Shown in pieces: positions 28,602 to 36,368 of a DNA stretch of 49,436 nt. The position numbers and the translations under genes were made by a program. Source of the stretch: Betaproteobacteria bacterium (GTDB lineage Bacteria; Pseudomonadota; Gammaproteobacteria; Burkholderiales; Rhodocyclaceae); NCBI GenBank assembly GCA_016234745.1, contig JACRAR010000033.1:1-49436 (forward strand), written 5' to 3'. The notes under the pieces are model-generated. The model ran no database searches, was not told where the DNA came from, and saw nothing but the letters and a program-made list of their open reading frames with translations. The first letter of the stretch is position 1. Every line of letters starts with the position of its first letter.

Positions 28602-30013
28602 GCTTGCGCTGGCTGCCCAGGAGCCTGTACGGCCGCCTGGTCATGGTCCTGCTCGGTGGCCTGCTGCTGGCTCAGTTGGCAACCTTCCTCATCAACAGCT
28701 CCGAGCGCGACCAGCTGCTTTTTCGTGCCGGAGGCATGCGCCTGGCGCAGCGTATTGCCGACATCGTCAAGCTGCTGGATTCCTTGCCGGACGCTGAGCG
28801 GCAAAAAGTTGCGGCGCTGTTCAATATTCCGCCGCTGCAGGTATCGCTGGATTCGCCGCCTCTGGCACCTGAAGAGGAGGGACAGGAACCGGATTTCCGC
28901 CAGACGATGTTCAGAACGGCGCTGCAAAGGGTTCTGGGCGATGAGGCGAGGATCAGCGTGAAGCGGACGGTCGATGCCGTGCTGACCCGAGAAATGCCCG
29001 ATCGACCATGGGGATGGGGAGCAGGCGAAAGGCGGCACCACGGCGGGCCGGGGATGTTCGCGCCACCATCGGGCGGGTCTTCATTCCTGGTCCAGGTGCG
29101 CCTGCAGGATGGGGCGCTGGTGACTTTCGACACGACGCTGTCGCCCCAGGCGACCCCACCGCCGCTGCGTCTCGCTGCAACGTTGCTGGTGCTTCTGGGG
29201 AGCGTCATCCTGCTTGCGCTGCTGGCGGTCCATTGGTCGGTCAAGCCTTTATCTACGCTGGCTCGCGCTGCCGATCGACTCGGCCAAAACATCGATTGCC
29301 CGCCCATGCCCGAAACCGGACCGACTGAAGTCCGGCGTGCGGCTGTCGCCTTCAACACCATGCAGCGCCGCCTTGCACGTTTCATCTCCGAGCGCACAGG
29401 CTTGCTGACTGCCATGTCGCATGATCTCAAGACGCCAATTACGCGTCTGCGGCTCCGGACAGAAATGCTCGACGATGAATCCATTCGACGCAAGTTTGTT
29501 CAGGATCTCGACGAGATGGAGTCGATGGTGACGGAAACGCTGGAATTCATGCGCGAAGGCAGCACCAGTGAAGCTCTGCAACCCGTGAACTTGATGACTT
29601 TGATCGAGAGCATCCAGGCCGACTGTCGCGAAACGGGAATGACCGTGGAGATATCAGGCCAGATTCGCCGCGCCTATTCCCTCCGGCCGCAAGCCATGCG
29701 CCGCTGTTTGACCAACCTGGTGGATAACGCGGTACGCTACGGCCAGCGCGCCCAGATCGACGTGGAAGAGCAAGTTTCGGGATTGCTGCTGCACATTCGC
29801 GATGCCGGTCCGGGAATTCCCGAAAGCGAGCTCGAAAAAATCTTTGAGCCCTTCTATCGCGGCGAGACATCGCGCAACCGCGAGACCGGCGGAACCGGTC
29901 TTGGGCTGGGCATTGCGCGGAACATCGCGCGCGCGCATGGCGGCGACATTACCTTGAGAAATCTTCCCGGTGGCGGACTCGAGGCTAATCTCCGCCTGCC
30001 CAATCGAGGTTAA
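28598..30013 (+). CDS. EnvZ/CpxA-type sensor histidine kinase
   Basis: A 471-aa inner-membrane kinase with TM1 at about 12-32, a periplasmic region of about 155 residues rich in Pro, Gly, His and Arg (WGWGAGERRHHGGPG), TM2 at about 190-212, a HAMP domain, the dimerisation/phosphoacceptor motif with H275 in AMSHDLKTPITRLR, and an HATPase domain with N, G1 (DAGPGIP) and G2 (GGTGLGLG) boxes. The overall layout is like EnvZ or CpxA. With the Spy-like neighbour it probably senses envelope or metal stress. Confidence 0.94.
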   Translation: MSLRWLPRSLYGRLVMVLLGGLLLAQLATFLINSSERDQLLFRAGGMRLAQRIADIVKLLDSLPDAERQKVAALFNIPPLQVSLDSPPLAPEEEGQEPDFRQTMFRTALQRVLGDEARISVKRTVDAVLTREMPDRPWGWGAGERRHHGGPGMFAPPSGGSSFLVQVRLQDGALVTFDTTLSPQATPPPLRLAATLLVLLGSVILLALLAVHWSVKPLSTLARAADRLGQNIDCPPMPETGPTEVRRAAVAFNTMQRRLARFISERTGLLTAMSHDLKTPITRLRLRTEMLDDESIRRKFVQDLDEMESMVTETLEFMREGSTSEALQPVNLMTLIESIQADCRETGMTVEISGQIRRAYSLRPQAMRRCLTNLVDNAVRYGQRAQIDVEEQVSGLLLHIRDAGPGIPESELEKIFEPFYRGETSRNRETGGTGLGLGIARNIARAHGGDITLRNLPGGGLEANLRLPNRG

Positions 30014-30230
30014 GGCATAGCACGCTAACAACCGGAAACAATCTTTCACATCCGCAGAAACACCTCATCGATATAGTTTGCGTGCGTCTATGCATGAAGG
30101 CGCGCGATAGCCCGGAACATTTCGCATCACGTTGTTTTTACCCGAATATCGCGAGCAAGTCGGTAGTGCTTTAACACCGACAGCCGGTGGTCCCTTTCTC
30201 CCTCCTTCCCTGGGGCGCGACCGGCGCTTT

Positions 30231-30377
30231 TCTCTATCTGGCACCGGACTCGGCCTTGCCATCGTCAAGCATGTCTTGGCGCGTCACCAGGGGAAACTGC
30301 TGATCCAGTCGGAGATCGGGGGAGGGAGTGTCTTTTCTGTGAACTTTCCGGGCCAAAGAATATGTGTAAGTCCTTAA
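30231..30377 (+). pseudogene. remnant of a PhoR-type histidine kinase (C-terminal ATPase end)
   Basis: The translation SGTGLGLAIVKHVLARHQGK followed by a GGGSVFSVNFP segment is the G2 box and last strand of a PhoR-like kinase, intact to a stop codon. Nothing upstream encodes the rest of the kinase. The frame is open back to 30132, but that part has no kinase similarity and no convincing start signal. It lies 218 bases after the complete kinase gene and differs from it, so it is a separate deletion remnant rather than a frameshifted tail. Confidence 0.75.
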
Positions 30378-30387
30378 TCGCTCCATC

Positions 30388-30573
30388 TCATTCCTTGGTC
30401 TGATTCTGCTCAATTGACGCTCCATCGCGGCGGTTGCCTTTGCGAAGTGCCGCAAGAGGGACCAGCAGCAGACTCAAGGCAAAGAACACTCCCACAGCAA
30501 ACAACGCGGCCACGAAGAAACCGACACTGAAGGCTAAGGCCTGGCGAATAAGGTCGTGCAGAGCGGCGATCAT
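30388..30573 (-). CDS. small hydrophobic membrane protein (hypothetical)
   Basis: A possible 61-aa protein with one long hydrophobic segment (about 13-43) and a basic, polar C-terminus (RKGNRRDGASIEQNQTKE), consistent with one or two membrane passes. The ribosome site is weak (GCGAAG). No family recognised. It is kept because the composition is clearly membrane-like; chance is possible. Confidence 0.4.
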   Translation of the reverse strand: MIAALHDLIRQALAFSVGFFVAALFAVGVFFALSLLLVPLAALRKGNRRDGASIEQNQTKE

Positions 30574-30697
30574 AGCTTCGCTATTGATCTATGGCATTTC
30601 AGATATGGACCGGTCAGACAAGACGGGATTGTATCGTCAAGCAGGAAGCGAAGACGATGCTGTGCCGAGCAGCGGGTGACATAACGCCCAAAATCGG

Positions 30698-30898
30698 TTA
30701 GGCCGCAAGCGGCATTTCTTCAGGCAGCCAATCCCTGCAATCAACCTGGCACTCGACCTTGCGGATGAATGCGCCGCGAGTTGGATCGTCTTTCATCCGG
30801 CATAGCCCACTGTAGGTTTCGCCACATGCTCTGGCAAGGTAGTCTTCGAGGCGTTCTTTGTGCGTGTAATTCGCGCATGAAGCACAATCTTTGGCCAT
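30698..30898 (-). CDS. cysteine-rich small protein (hypothetical)
   Basis: A 66-aa soluble protein with six cysteines in three groups (C5/C8, C25/C33, C50/C54) and many charged residues. The CxxC and CxxxC spacing suggests metal or Fe-S binding or disulfides; no signal peptide is present, so metal binding in the cytosol is more likely. AGGAG lies about 11 bases before the ATG. No known family recognised. It is on the same strand as the MBL hydrolase and rubrerythrin, 251 bases downstream of the hydrolase. Confidence 0.62.
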   Translation of the reverse strand: MAKDCASCANYTHKERLEDYLARACGETYSGLCRMKDDPTRGAFIRKVECQVDCRDWLPEEMPLAA

Positions 30899-31149
30899 GA
30901 TTGCGTCAACTCCTGCCGAGGTATCGGAATGCTGCCCAGTTCGATTTCGTCCATCTGAATAACGGCAGAATTCAAATGTGCTTTAGTGATAACGGCTCGG
31001 CTCCAGAACACTACTCAATAATTTGCGAGACCGTACAGTGTGGTTCTCAGCGTGGCCAACTTCCAGGCGAACAGGCGAAATCCACCGCTAAAGTTGATCG
31101 ATTGGTCGGTGTGGTGGACAGTGATTTCATCTTCCGGGATCGCCCCTGA

Positions 31150-32199
31150 TCAAGACGCGAGCCGGTACCAGGCGATGCCGGATGCATCCTCTTGCGCGAC
31201 GGTCTCGTCGCGGCCGATCAGGTAGCGGAGACAGGCGAGCGTTTCTCCGGTTGCGAGATAGAGCTGCAGCGGATCCGTGCCGATTTTTCGGACAAACAGT
31301 GCTTCGAAGAGATCGATAACCCGTCGTGGCGACTTCAATGCTTCGCGCAGTCGATCGAGCGTGCGTTCCTGGTCCCGGGCAAGGTTGTCAAGACGATCAT
31401 GCAAGTTGCGGAACGGTTCATTGTGCGCGGGCAGGACCAGAACATCATTCGGCACTTCACGCTTGATCTTGGCGAGCGATTCCATCCAGTCCGCCACCGG
31501 ATCGGCATCCGGTTCGGTCGGGTGGACCGACACATTGGAGGAAATTCTCGGCAGAACCTGATCGCCCGAGATCAGAAGCTGCAATTCCGGGCAATACAGG
31601 CAGGCATGCTCGGGAGAATGGCCGGTACCGACAACGACGCGCCACTCATGAGCGCCGATCATGAAGCGCTCGCCGTCGCACAAGCGCCTGAAGCTGTCGG
31701 GCATGGTGTACATGTGCTTGCCGAAACTGCCGAAGCGTGCCCGATAGTTTTCCAGGGCGGCCTCGCTCCAGCCGGCACGCCGATAAAAGTTCACGCCGTC
31801 TTCCGGGGCTTCGCGTCCGGTATCGGCCGCCAGCATGCGGCTGGTGAGGTATTCGAGCCGGGTCATCCAGAGCCGGCAGCCGAATTTGCGGGTGATCCAG
31901 CCGGCCATCCCGATGTGGTCCGGGTGCATGTGTGTCACAAACACGCGCGTGACCGGGCGGTTGCCCAGCGCCCCGGGGAACAACTGGCACCAGGCGGCGG
32001 TGGTCTCCGGCGTGCGCAAGCCGGTGTCGACGATGGCCCATCCATCGCCGTCATCGATCGCCCAGAGATTGATGTGATTCAGCGACATGGGCATCGGCAT
32101 GCGAATCCACTTCAAGCCGGGCGCGACGTCCACAACCTCACCCGGTGCGGGTACGGTCGAGAAGGGGTAAGTCAGTTCCGTTGCAGGAGTTTTGCTCAT
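31150..32199 (-). CDS. MBL-fold metallo-hydrolase
   Basis: A 349-aa metallo-beta-lactamase-fold hydrolase with the zinc motif HMHPDH at 90-95, a later histidine in GTGHSPEH, an aspartate in LISGDQVL, and a histidine in LPAHNEPF. The C-terminal 80 residues form a helical extension typical of the long MBL hydrolases often found with aromatic or acyl-CoA catabolism genes. Role here is unproven; thioester or lactone hydrolysis near the box enzymes is a reasonable guess. It follows rubrerythrin by 9 bases in one operon. Confidence 0.88.
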   Translation of the reverse strand: MSKTPATELTYPFSTVPAPGEVVDVAPGLKWIRMPMPMSLNHINLWAIDDGDGWAIVDTGLRTPETTAAWCQLFPGALGNRPVTRVFVTHMHPDHIGMAGWITRKFGCRLWMTRLEYLTSRMLAADTGREAPEDGVNFYRRAGWSEAALENYRARFGSFGKHMYTMPDSFRRLCDGERFMIGAHEWRVVVGTGHSPEHACLYCPELQLLISGDQVLPRISSNVSVHPTEPDADPVADWMESLAKIKREVPNDVLVLPAHNEPFRNLHDRLDNLARDQERTLDRLREALKSPRRVIDLFEALFVRKIGTDPLQLYLATGETLACLRYLIGRDETVAQEDASGIAWYRLAS

Positions 32200-32208
32200 T
32201 TGAGTGAT

Positions 32209-32706
32209 TCATTCCGCCTTGATAAATTTTTCGGGTTTGGCACCGCACACCGGGCAGGATTTTTCGGGTTTGCCCATTTCGATGTAGCCGCACACCGGAC
32301 ACAGATAGAACTCGGCAACCAAATCCTTTCCCTGCCGCACGGTTTCCAGTGCCATCGAGTAGAGTCTCGCATGGACTTCCTCGGCGGCAACGGCAAATTC
32401 GAACATGCGTTTTGCCTTGTGTCCGTCTGCGGCTGCCTGTTTCACCATGGGTGGGTACATGTTTTTGAATTCGTGGGTTTCGCCATTGATGGCCTCCTGC
32501 AGGTTCTCGGCCGTCGAACCGACACCGTCGAGCGCCCTCAAGTGGCCTTCGGCGTGGATGCGCTCCGCTTCCGCCGTCAGCCTGAATAATTTGGCAATGG
32601 ACGCAAATCCATCCTGCTCCGCTTTCTTGGCAAACGCACGGTACTTCTGATTCGCCTGGCTTTCTCCGGCGAAAGCTTCCTTGAGATTTTCGAGTGTCGT
32701 TGCCAT
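32209..32706 (-). CDS. rubrerythrin
   Basis: A 165-aa rubrerythrin. A ferritin-like four-helix domain with di-iron ExxH motifs (EAERIH, EEVH) is followed by a C-terminal rubredoxin-type Fe(Cys)4 site (CPVCGY and CPVCGA). The family reduces hydrogen peroxide with electrons from rubredoxin. A separate rubredoxin gene lies 523 bases away on the same strand. Upstream is a repeat-rich intergenic region shared with a divergent lipoprotein gene. Confidence 0.96.
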   Translation of the reverse strand: MATTLENLKEAFAGESQANQKYRAFAKKAEQDGFASIAKLFRLTAEAERIHAEGHLRALDGVGSTAENLQEAINGETHEFKNMYPPMVKQAAADGHKAKRMFEFAVAAEEVHARLYSMALETVRQGKDLVAEFYLCPVCGYIEMGKPEKSCPVCGAKPEKFIKAE

Positions 32707-32756
32707 GGCGGGATTCCTTTTTGGTTAGGGGTGTTGTGAAGTGGCAAAGCGGATAA

Positions 32757-32770
32757 GGAGTCTCGACTCC
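32757..32770. repeat. inverted repeat upstream of rubrerythrin
   Basis: GGAGTC-TC-GACTCC is a perfect 6+6 inverted repeat 51 bases upstream of the rubrerythrin start. A second overlapping one, ACTCCA/TGGAGT, reaches to about 32782. Either could be an operator; no match to a known regulator is claimed. Confidence 0.5.
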
Positions 32771-32810
32771 ATGGTCTGGAGTATCGGCGACCGCGTTGCC
32801 CCAGGTCAAC

Positions 32811-32842
32811 TTTCTCTCGAAACCCGTTTCTCTCGAAACCCG
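32811..32842. repeat. tandem 16-bp direct repeat
   Basis: TTTCTCTCGAAACCCG occurs twice head to tail without a gap (32811-32826 and 32827-32842). The second copy covers the place of a -35 element for a TAGAAT -10 at 32854-32859 that would serve the lipoprotein gene. Confidence 0.85.
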
Positions 32843-32919
32843 GCATCTATGTCTAGAATGCAGGCTGTTCCGACAGGGCGGTATTGAGGCGGGTTGTGCT
32901 ACGTAGGCAGGGAGACCAA

Positions 32920-33195
32920 ATGAAAAACAGATATGCGATGTGTTTGCTGGCGATATTGTTGGCAGGGTGCGGGATGACCAGGGAAATCAAGGTGCCGGCG
33001 CATCATGCGGACCGCCCGCAGGCCTATCATGATGGCTACCTTGACGGCTGCAGAATGAGCCAGCCGTCTTCGTCGCAGGCCAAGGATATGGAGCGCATTA
33101 AGGCTGATTCGCTTTACGCCAATGGCTGGTACGATGGATTCGGGGAATGCAAGGAAAGAGTCCAGCCGATCTCCCGCGATTCCGTCAAAAAATAG
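32920..33195 (+). CDS. small lipoprotein (hypothetical)
   Basis: A 91-aa protein whose N-terminus is a lipoprotein signal with lipobox LLAGC (cysteine at 19). The mature part is short and polar with HHADRPQAYHDGYLDGC and NGWYDGFGEC segments, giving two further cysteines and several Tyr/Asp/Gly. CAGGGAG precedes the ATG. No family recognised. It is divergent from rubrerythrin and convergent with rubredoxin. Confidence 0.75.
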   Translation: MKNRYAMCLLAILLAGCGMTREIKVPAHHADRPQAYHDGYLDGCRMSQPSSSQAKDMERIKADSLYANGWYDGFGECKERVQPISRDSVKK

Positions 33196-33228
33196 GGTCC
33201 AGAGGACGCCACGTCCCGGATCAGGGAT

Positions 33229-33396
33229 TCACTCCTTGGTCCAGTTGATAAAACCCGCCTTGGGTGTTCCGCACTCGGGGCAGATGAAAGTTTCCGGTAC
33301 ATCCTGCCATTTGGTGCCTGGGGCGATGCCTTCGTCCGGCAGGCCCAGTTCCTCTTCATAGGGGTAATAGCAGGCGCCACATTGATAAGCGTTCAT
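33229..33396 (-). CDS. rubredoxin
   Basis: A 55-aa protein with the two cysteine pairs C6-x2-C9 and C39-x2-C42 and the rubredoxin core GIAPGTKW and PETFICPECGTPKAGF. It carries electrons through one Fe(Cys)4 centre. Odd point: the glycine that normally follows the second cysteine is tyrosine (CGACYYPY). A GAGAG ribosome site precedes the ATG. It may serve the nearby rubrerythrin or an oxygenase. Confidence 0.92.
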   Translation of the reverse strand: MNAYQCGACYYPYEEELGLPDEGIAPGTKWQDVPETFICPECGTPKAGFINWTKE

Positions 33397-33624
33397 TTCG
33401 GTCTCTCTTTCAGTTGAGGGGCTTCAATATCACTCTAGCGCAGTTTATTGCATGTGATGAAATTTTAGTCAGGGGCAGAATACGCTACGACTATTTTTTG
33501 TCAAGCACTTTAGTTCGCGCGCATTATTATTCATAATGTACTGTAATTAATATAATAATATCTTATTATTAGGGTTGTGTGGGCGTCATTCCGGGTATTC
33601 TGCCACTTATAATCTATAAAATAG

Positions 33625-33638
33625 TGCACTTTACTGCT
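33625..33638. promoter_or_regulatory. imperfect TGCA-N6-TGC(T) operator-like element
   Basis: TGCACTTTACTGCT differs by one base from TGCA-N6-TGCA and ends at the first base of the boxR -35 hexamer. It lies 55 bases upstream of the perfect copy at 33680, roughly five helical turns. Confidence 0.5.
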
Positions 33639-33666
33639 TGACATGTTGAGGTATGCGCATTATTAT
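33638..33666 (+). promoter_or_regulatory. sigma-70 promoter of the boxR-boxC-boxB-boxA cluster
   Basis: A perfect TTGACA (33638-33643) and TATTAT (33661-33666) are 17 bases apart. Transcription would begin near 33673, just before the TGCA-N6-TGCA element and about 34 bases before the boxR start. The near-consensus form fits a promoter held off by a repressor. Confidence 0.82.
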
Positions 33667-33679
33667 TCGGCATAACTAA

Positions 33680-33693
33680 TGCACTATTATGCA
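33680..33693. promoter_or_regulatory. TGCA-N6-TGCA element, candidate BoxR operator
   Basis: TGCACTATTATGCA matches the TGCA-N6-TGCA arrangement described for BzdR operators in Azoarcus, which BoxR also recognises. It sits just after the predicted transcription start, a good place for a repressor that controls its own operon. Confidence 0.65.
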
Positions 33694-33706
33694 TATTGAG
33701 GTGCTT

Positions 33707-34612
33707 ATGACTCAGCAAGCTACAACCCGGGAAGCACCGGAAAAACTCTCGACCGAGAATGGGTTTCCCGACGAGGGGGGATTCCTTTTGTCCCTTGGGC
33801 ACCGGGTTCGAGAACTGCGCGAGCGCCTCGGCATGACGCGCAAGTTGCTGGCACGGGATTCCAACGTCTCCGAACGCCATCTGGCGCATCTGGAAGTGGG
33901 CGAGTCCAACGTTTCCATTACCCTGCTGCGGCGCATCGCCATGACGCTGAATGTGCCGCTGATCGAGCTGCTGTCCACCGATGCCGAAGACACTGTTGAA
34001 CGCCGCCTGATTCGGCGCTTCCTGGAGCGCATGCCGCAACAGCGTCTCGAGGAGGTGGTGTTTCGCCTGATGCGCGACTTTGGCCATGAAGAAACCGTAC
34101 GCCGCAACCGTATTGCCCTGATCGGTCTGCGCGGTGCGGGAAAATCCACGCTCGGCAAGCGCCTGGCGAAAGAAATGGGCGTGCCCTTTGTCGAACTGGT
34201 CGCGGAAATCGAAAAAGTCACCGGCATGCCGGTGAGCGAAATATTCTCCCTCTACGGCCAGTCGGGTTACCGCCGACTGGAGAAGCGCACGCTGGAACGC
34301 GTGCTTGACCAGTACGAGCGCGCAGTGCTCTCGATTGGCGGCGGCATCGTCTCCCAGGGCGACACCTACGACCAGTTGTTGTCCAACTGTTTCACCGTGT
34401 GGTTGAAGGCGCGCCCGGAAGATCACATGGCCCGCGTCATCGCCCAGGGAGACCTGCGGCCGATGGCCGGCAACGACGAAGCCATGGCCGACCTGCATCG
34501 CATTCTCGATGCCCGCGAGGCGCTTTATGCCAAGGCGGACAAATCCATTGAAACCTCGGACATATCGGAAGACGAAGCCTTTGACCGGCTCCGGCAGTTA
34601 GTGCGTGTTTAA
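33707..34612 (+). CDS. boxR: BoxR: XRE-family regulator with shikimate-kinase-like domain
   Basis: A 301-aa regulator with an XRE HTH (about 30-90) and a C-terminal shikimate-kinase-like domain with P-loop GLRGAGKST at 140-148. This fusion defines the BzdR/BoxR family, repressors released by benzoyl-CoA. The ATG at 33707 is chosen because GAGGTG lies just upstream; an in-frame ATG at 33689 inside the operator-like element would add six residues. First gene of the box cluster. Confidence 0.95.
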   Translation: MTQQATTREAPEKLSTENGFPDEGGFLLSLGHRVRELRERLGMTRKLLARDSNVSERHLAHLEVGESNVSITLLRRIAMTLNVPLIELLSTDAEDTVERRLIRRFLERMPQQRLEEVVFRLMRDFGHEETVRRNRIALIGLRGAGKSTLGKRLAKEMGVPFVELVAEIEKVTGMPVSEIFSLYGQSGYRRLEKRTLERVLDQYERAVLSIGGGIVSQGDTYDQLLSNCFTVWLKARPEDHMARVIAQGDLRPMAGNDEAMADLHRILDAREALYAKADKSIETSDISEDEAFDRLRQLVRV

Positions 34613-34631
34613 CCCCAAGAGGAGGTAGCAA

Positions 34632-36305
34632 GTGAATGCAACCATGAATGCGGAAGTTCAGGCTCAGGAAAGAGTTGACTACCAGGTCGATTCGACCGCC
34701 TACAAGCACTGGAAGGTCGGCTACAACGGCGCCGTGGCGACCCTGACCCTGGATATCGACGAGGATGGCGGCATCCGCCCAGGCTACAAGCTCAAGCTGA
34801 ATTCCTATGACCTCGGCGTCGACATTGAACTGCACGACATCCTGCAGCGGATTCGCTTCGAGCATCCCGAAGTTCGCAGCGTGGTGTTTACCAGCGGCAA
34901 GCAGAAGATCTTCTGTTCCGGCGCCAACATCTACATGCTGGGCGTCTCCTCCCATGCCTGGAAAGTGAATTTCTGCAAATTCACCAATGAAACCAGAAAC
35001 GGCATCGAGGATTCCAGCAAGCACTCCGGCCTCAAGTTCCTCGCCGCCTGCAATGGCGCGACCGCCGGCGGCGGTTACGAGCTGGCGCTGGCTTGCGACG
35101 AGATTTTTCTCATCGATGACCGCAATTCATCCGTGAGCCTGCCGGAAGTACCGCTGCTGGGCGTGCTGCCGGGCACCGGCGGGCTGACCCGCGTGACCGA
35201 CAAGCGCAAGGTGCGCCGTGATCGTGCCGATATTTTCTGCACCATCCAGGAAGGTGTGCGCGGCCAGCGTGCCGTCGAGTGGCGGCTGGTGGACGAGGTG
35301 GTCAAGCAGCAGCAGTTCGGCGAGCGCGTCGCCCAACGCGCCCAGGAACTGGCCGCGCAAAGCGACCGCCCGGCCGATGGCAAGGGTGTCATCCTGACCC
35401 CGCTCAAGCGCACCATCGATAGCACCGGATACCACTATGAATTCGTCGATGTCGGCATCGACCGCACTGCCCGCGTCGCCACCTTGACGGTGCGCGCACC
35501 CAAGGCCGTCAGTGCCCGGAACGCAGCCGAGATCCTGGCGGCGGGCGTCAACTGGTGGCCACTGCAGATGACGCGCGAGCTGGACGACGCCATTCTCAAC
35601 CTGCGCACCAACGAACAGGACATCGGTCTCTGGCAGCTCAAGACCGAGGGCGACGCCCAGCATGTCCTCGACACCGATGCCATCATCATTGCCAATCAAT
35701 CCAACTGGTTCGTGCGCGAAGTGCTTGGCTTCATGCGCCGCACTTTCGCCCGACTCGATGTCACTTCGCGCAGTCTCTACGCCGTCATCGAACCCGGCTC
35801 CTGCTTTGCCGGTTCCTTGCTCGAACTCGCCCTGAGCGCAGACCGTTCCTATATGCGCGATGCCGCCGAAGGCAGCAACAGCGTGAGCGTGTCCGCAATG
35901 AATTTCGGCCTTCTGCCGATGGTGAACGGCCTGTCCAGAATCGAGGCGCGTTTCTACCAGGAAGAGGCGCCGATCCAGGCCGTCAAGGCTGCCATCGGCA
36001 AGTCCCTCACAGCGCAGGATGCCGTCGCCCTGGGCTTGATCACTGTGGCTCCCGACGATCTCGACTGGGACGACGAGATCCGTCTGGCCATCGAGGAGCG
36101 CGCCGCCCTGTCGCCGGATGCCCTGACTGGTCTGGAGGCCAACCTGCGCTTTGGCCCGGGCGAGACCATGAATACCCGCATCTTCGGCCGCCTGTCGGCC
36201 TGGCAGAACTGGATCTTTATCCGGCCCAACGCCGTCGGCGCCAATGGCGCCCTGAAACTTTTTGGCAGCGGCAAGAAGCCGCAGTTCGAATGGCAGCGGG
36301 TGTAG
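34632..36305 (+). CDS. boxC: 2,3-epoxybenzoyl-CoA dihydrolase
   Basis: A 557-aa member of the enoyl-CoA hydratase superfamily, twice the usual crotonase length. The N-terminal crotonase core is visible in SGKQKIFCSGANIYML and ACNGATAGGGYELALACDE, and LPEVPLLGVLPGTGGLTRVTD follows. It opens the ring of 2,3-epoxybenzoyl-CoA with two waters to give 3,4-dehydroadipyl-CoA semialdehyde and formate. GTG start with GGAGG upstream, 19 bases after boxR. Confidence 0.97.
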   Translation: MNATMNAEVQAQERVDYQVDSTAYKHWKVGYNGAVATLTLDIDEDGGIRPGYKLKLNSYDLGVDIELHDILQRIRFEHPEVRSVVFTSGKQKIFCSGANIYMLGVSSHAWKVNFCKFTNETRNGIEDSSKHSGLKFLAACNGATAGGGYELALACDEIFLIDDRNSSVSLPEVPLLGVLPGTGGLTRVTDKRKVRRDRADIFCTIQEGVRGQRAVEWRLVDEVVKQQQFGERVAQRAQELAAQSDRPADGKGVILTPLKRTIDSTGYHYEFVDVGIDRTARVATLTVRAPKAVSARNAAEILAAGVNWWPLQMTRELDDAILNLRTNEQDIGLWQLKTEGDAQHVLDTDAIIIANQSNWFVREVLGFMRRTFARLDVTSRSLYAVIEPGSCFAGSLLELALSADRSYMRDAAEGSNSVSVSAMNFGLLPMVNGLSRIEARFYQEEAPIQAVKAAIGKSLTAQDAVALGLITVAPDDLDWDDEIRLAIEERAALSPDALTGLEANLRFGPGETMNTRIFGRLSAWQNWIFIRPNAVGANGALKLFGSGKKPQFEWQRV

Positions 36306-36368
36306 GAAGCAAGGTAGGCAAGCAACGCGCAGTGCGCTGTTCAAACCGATTATTTTGGAGATAACAAA

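Larger units (their letters stand above)
33519..33668. repeat. duplicated GCGCATTATTATTC element in the boxR upstream region
   Basis: The 14-mer GCGCATTATTATTC occurs at 33519-33532 and again at 33655-33668. Each copy lies downstream of a TTGTCA/TTGACA hexamer (33498 and 33638). The second copy contains the boxR -10 element. The region between is unusually AT-rich for this genome. Confidence 0.75.
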
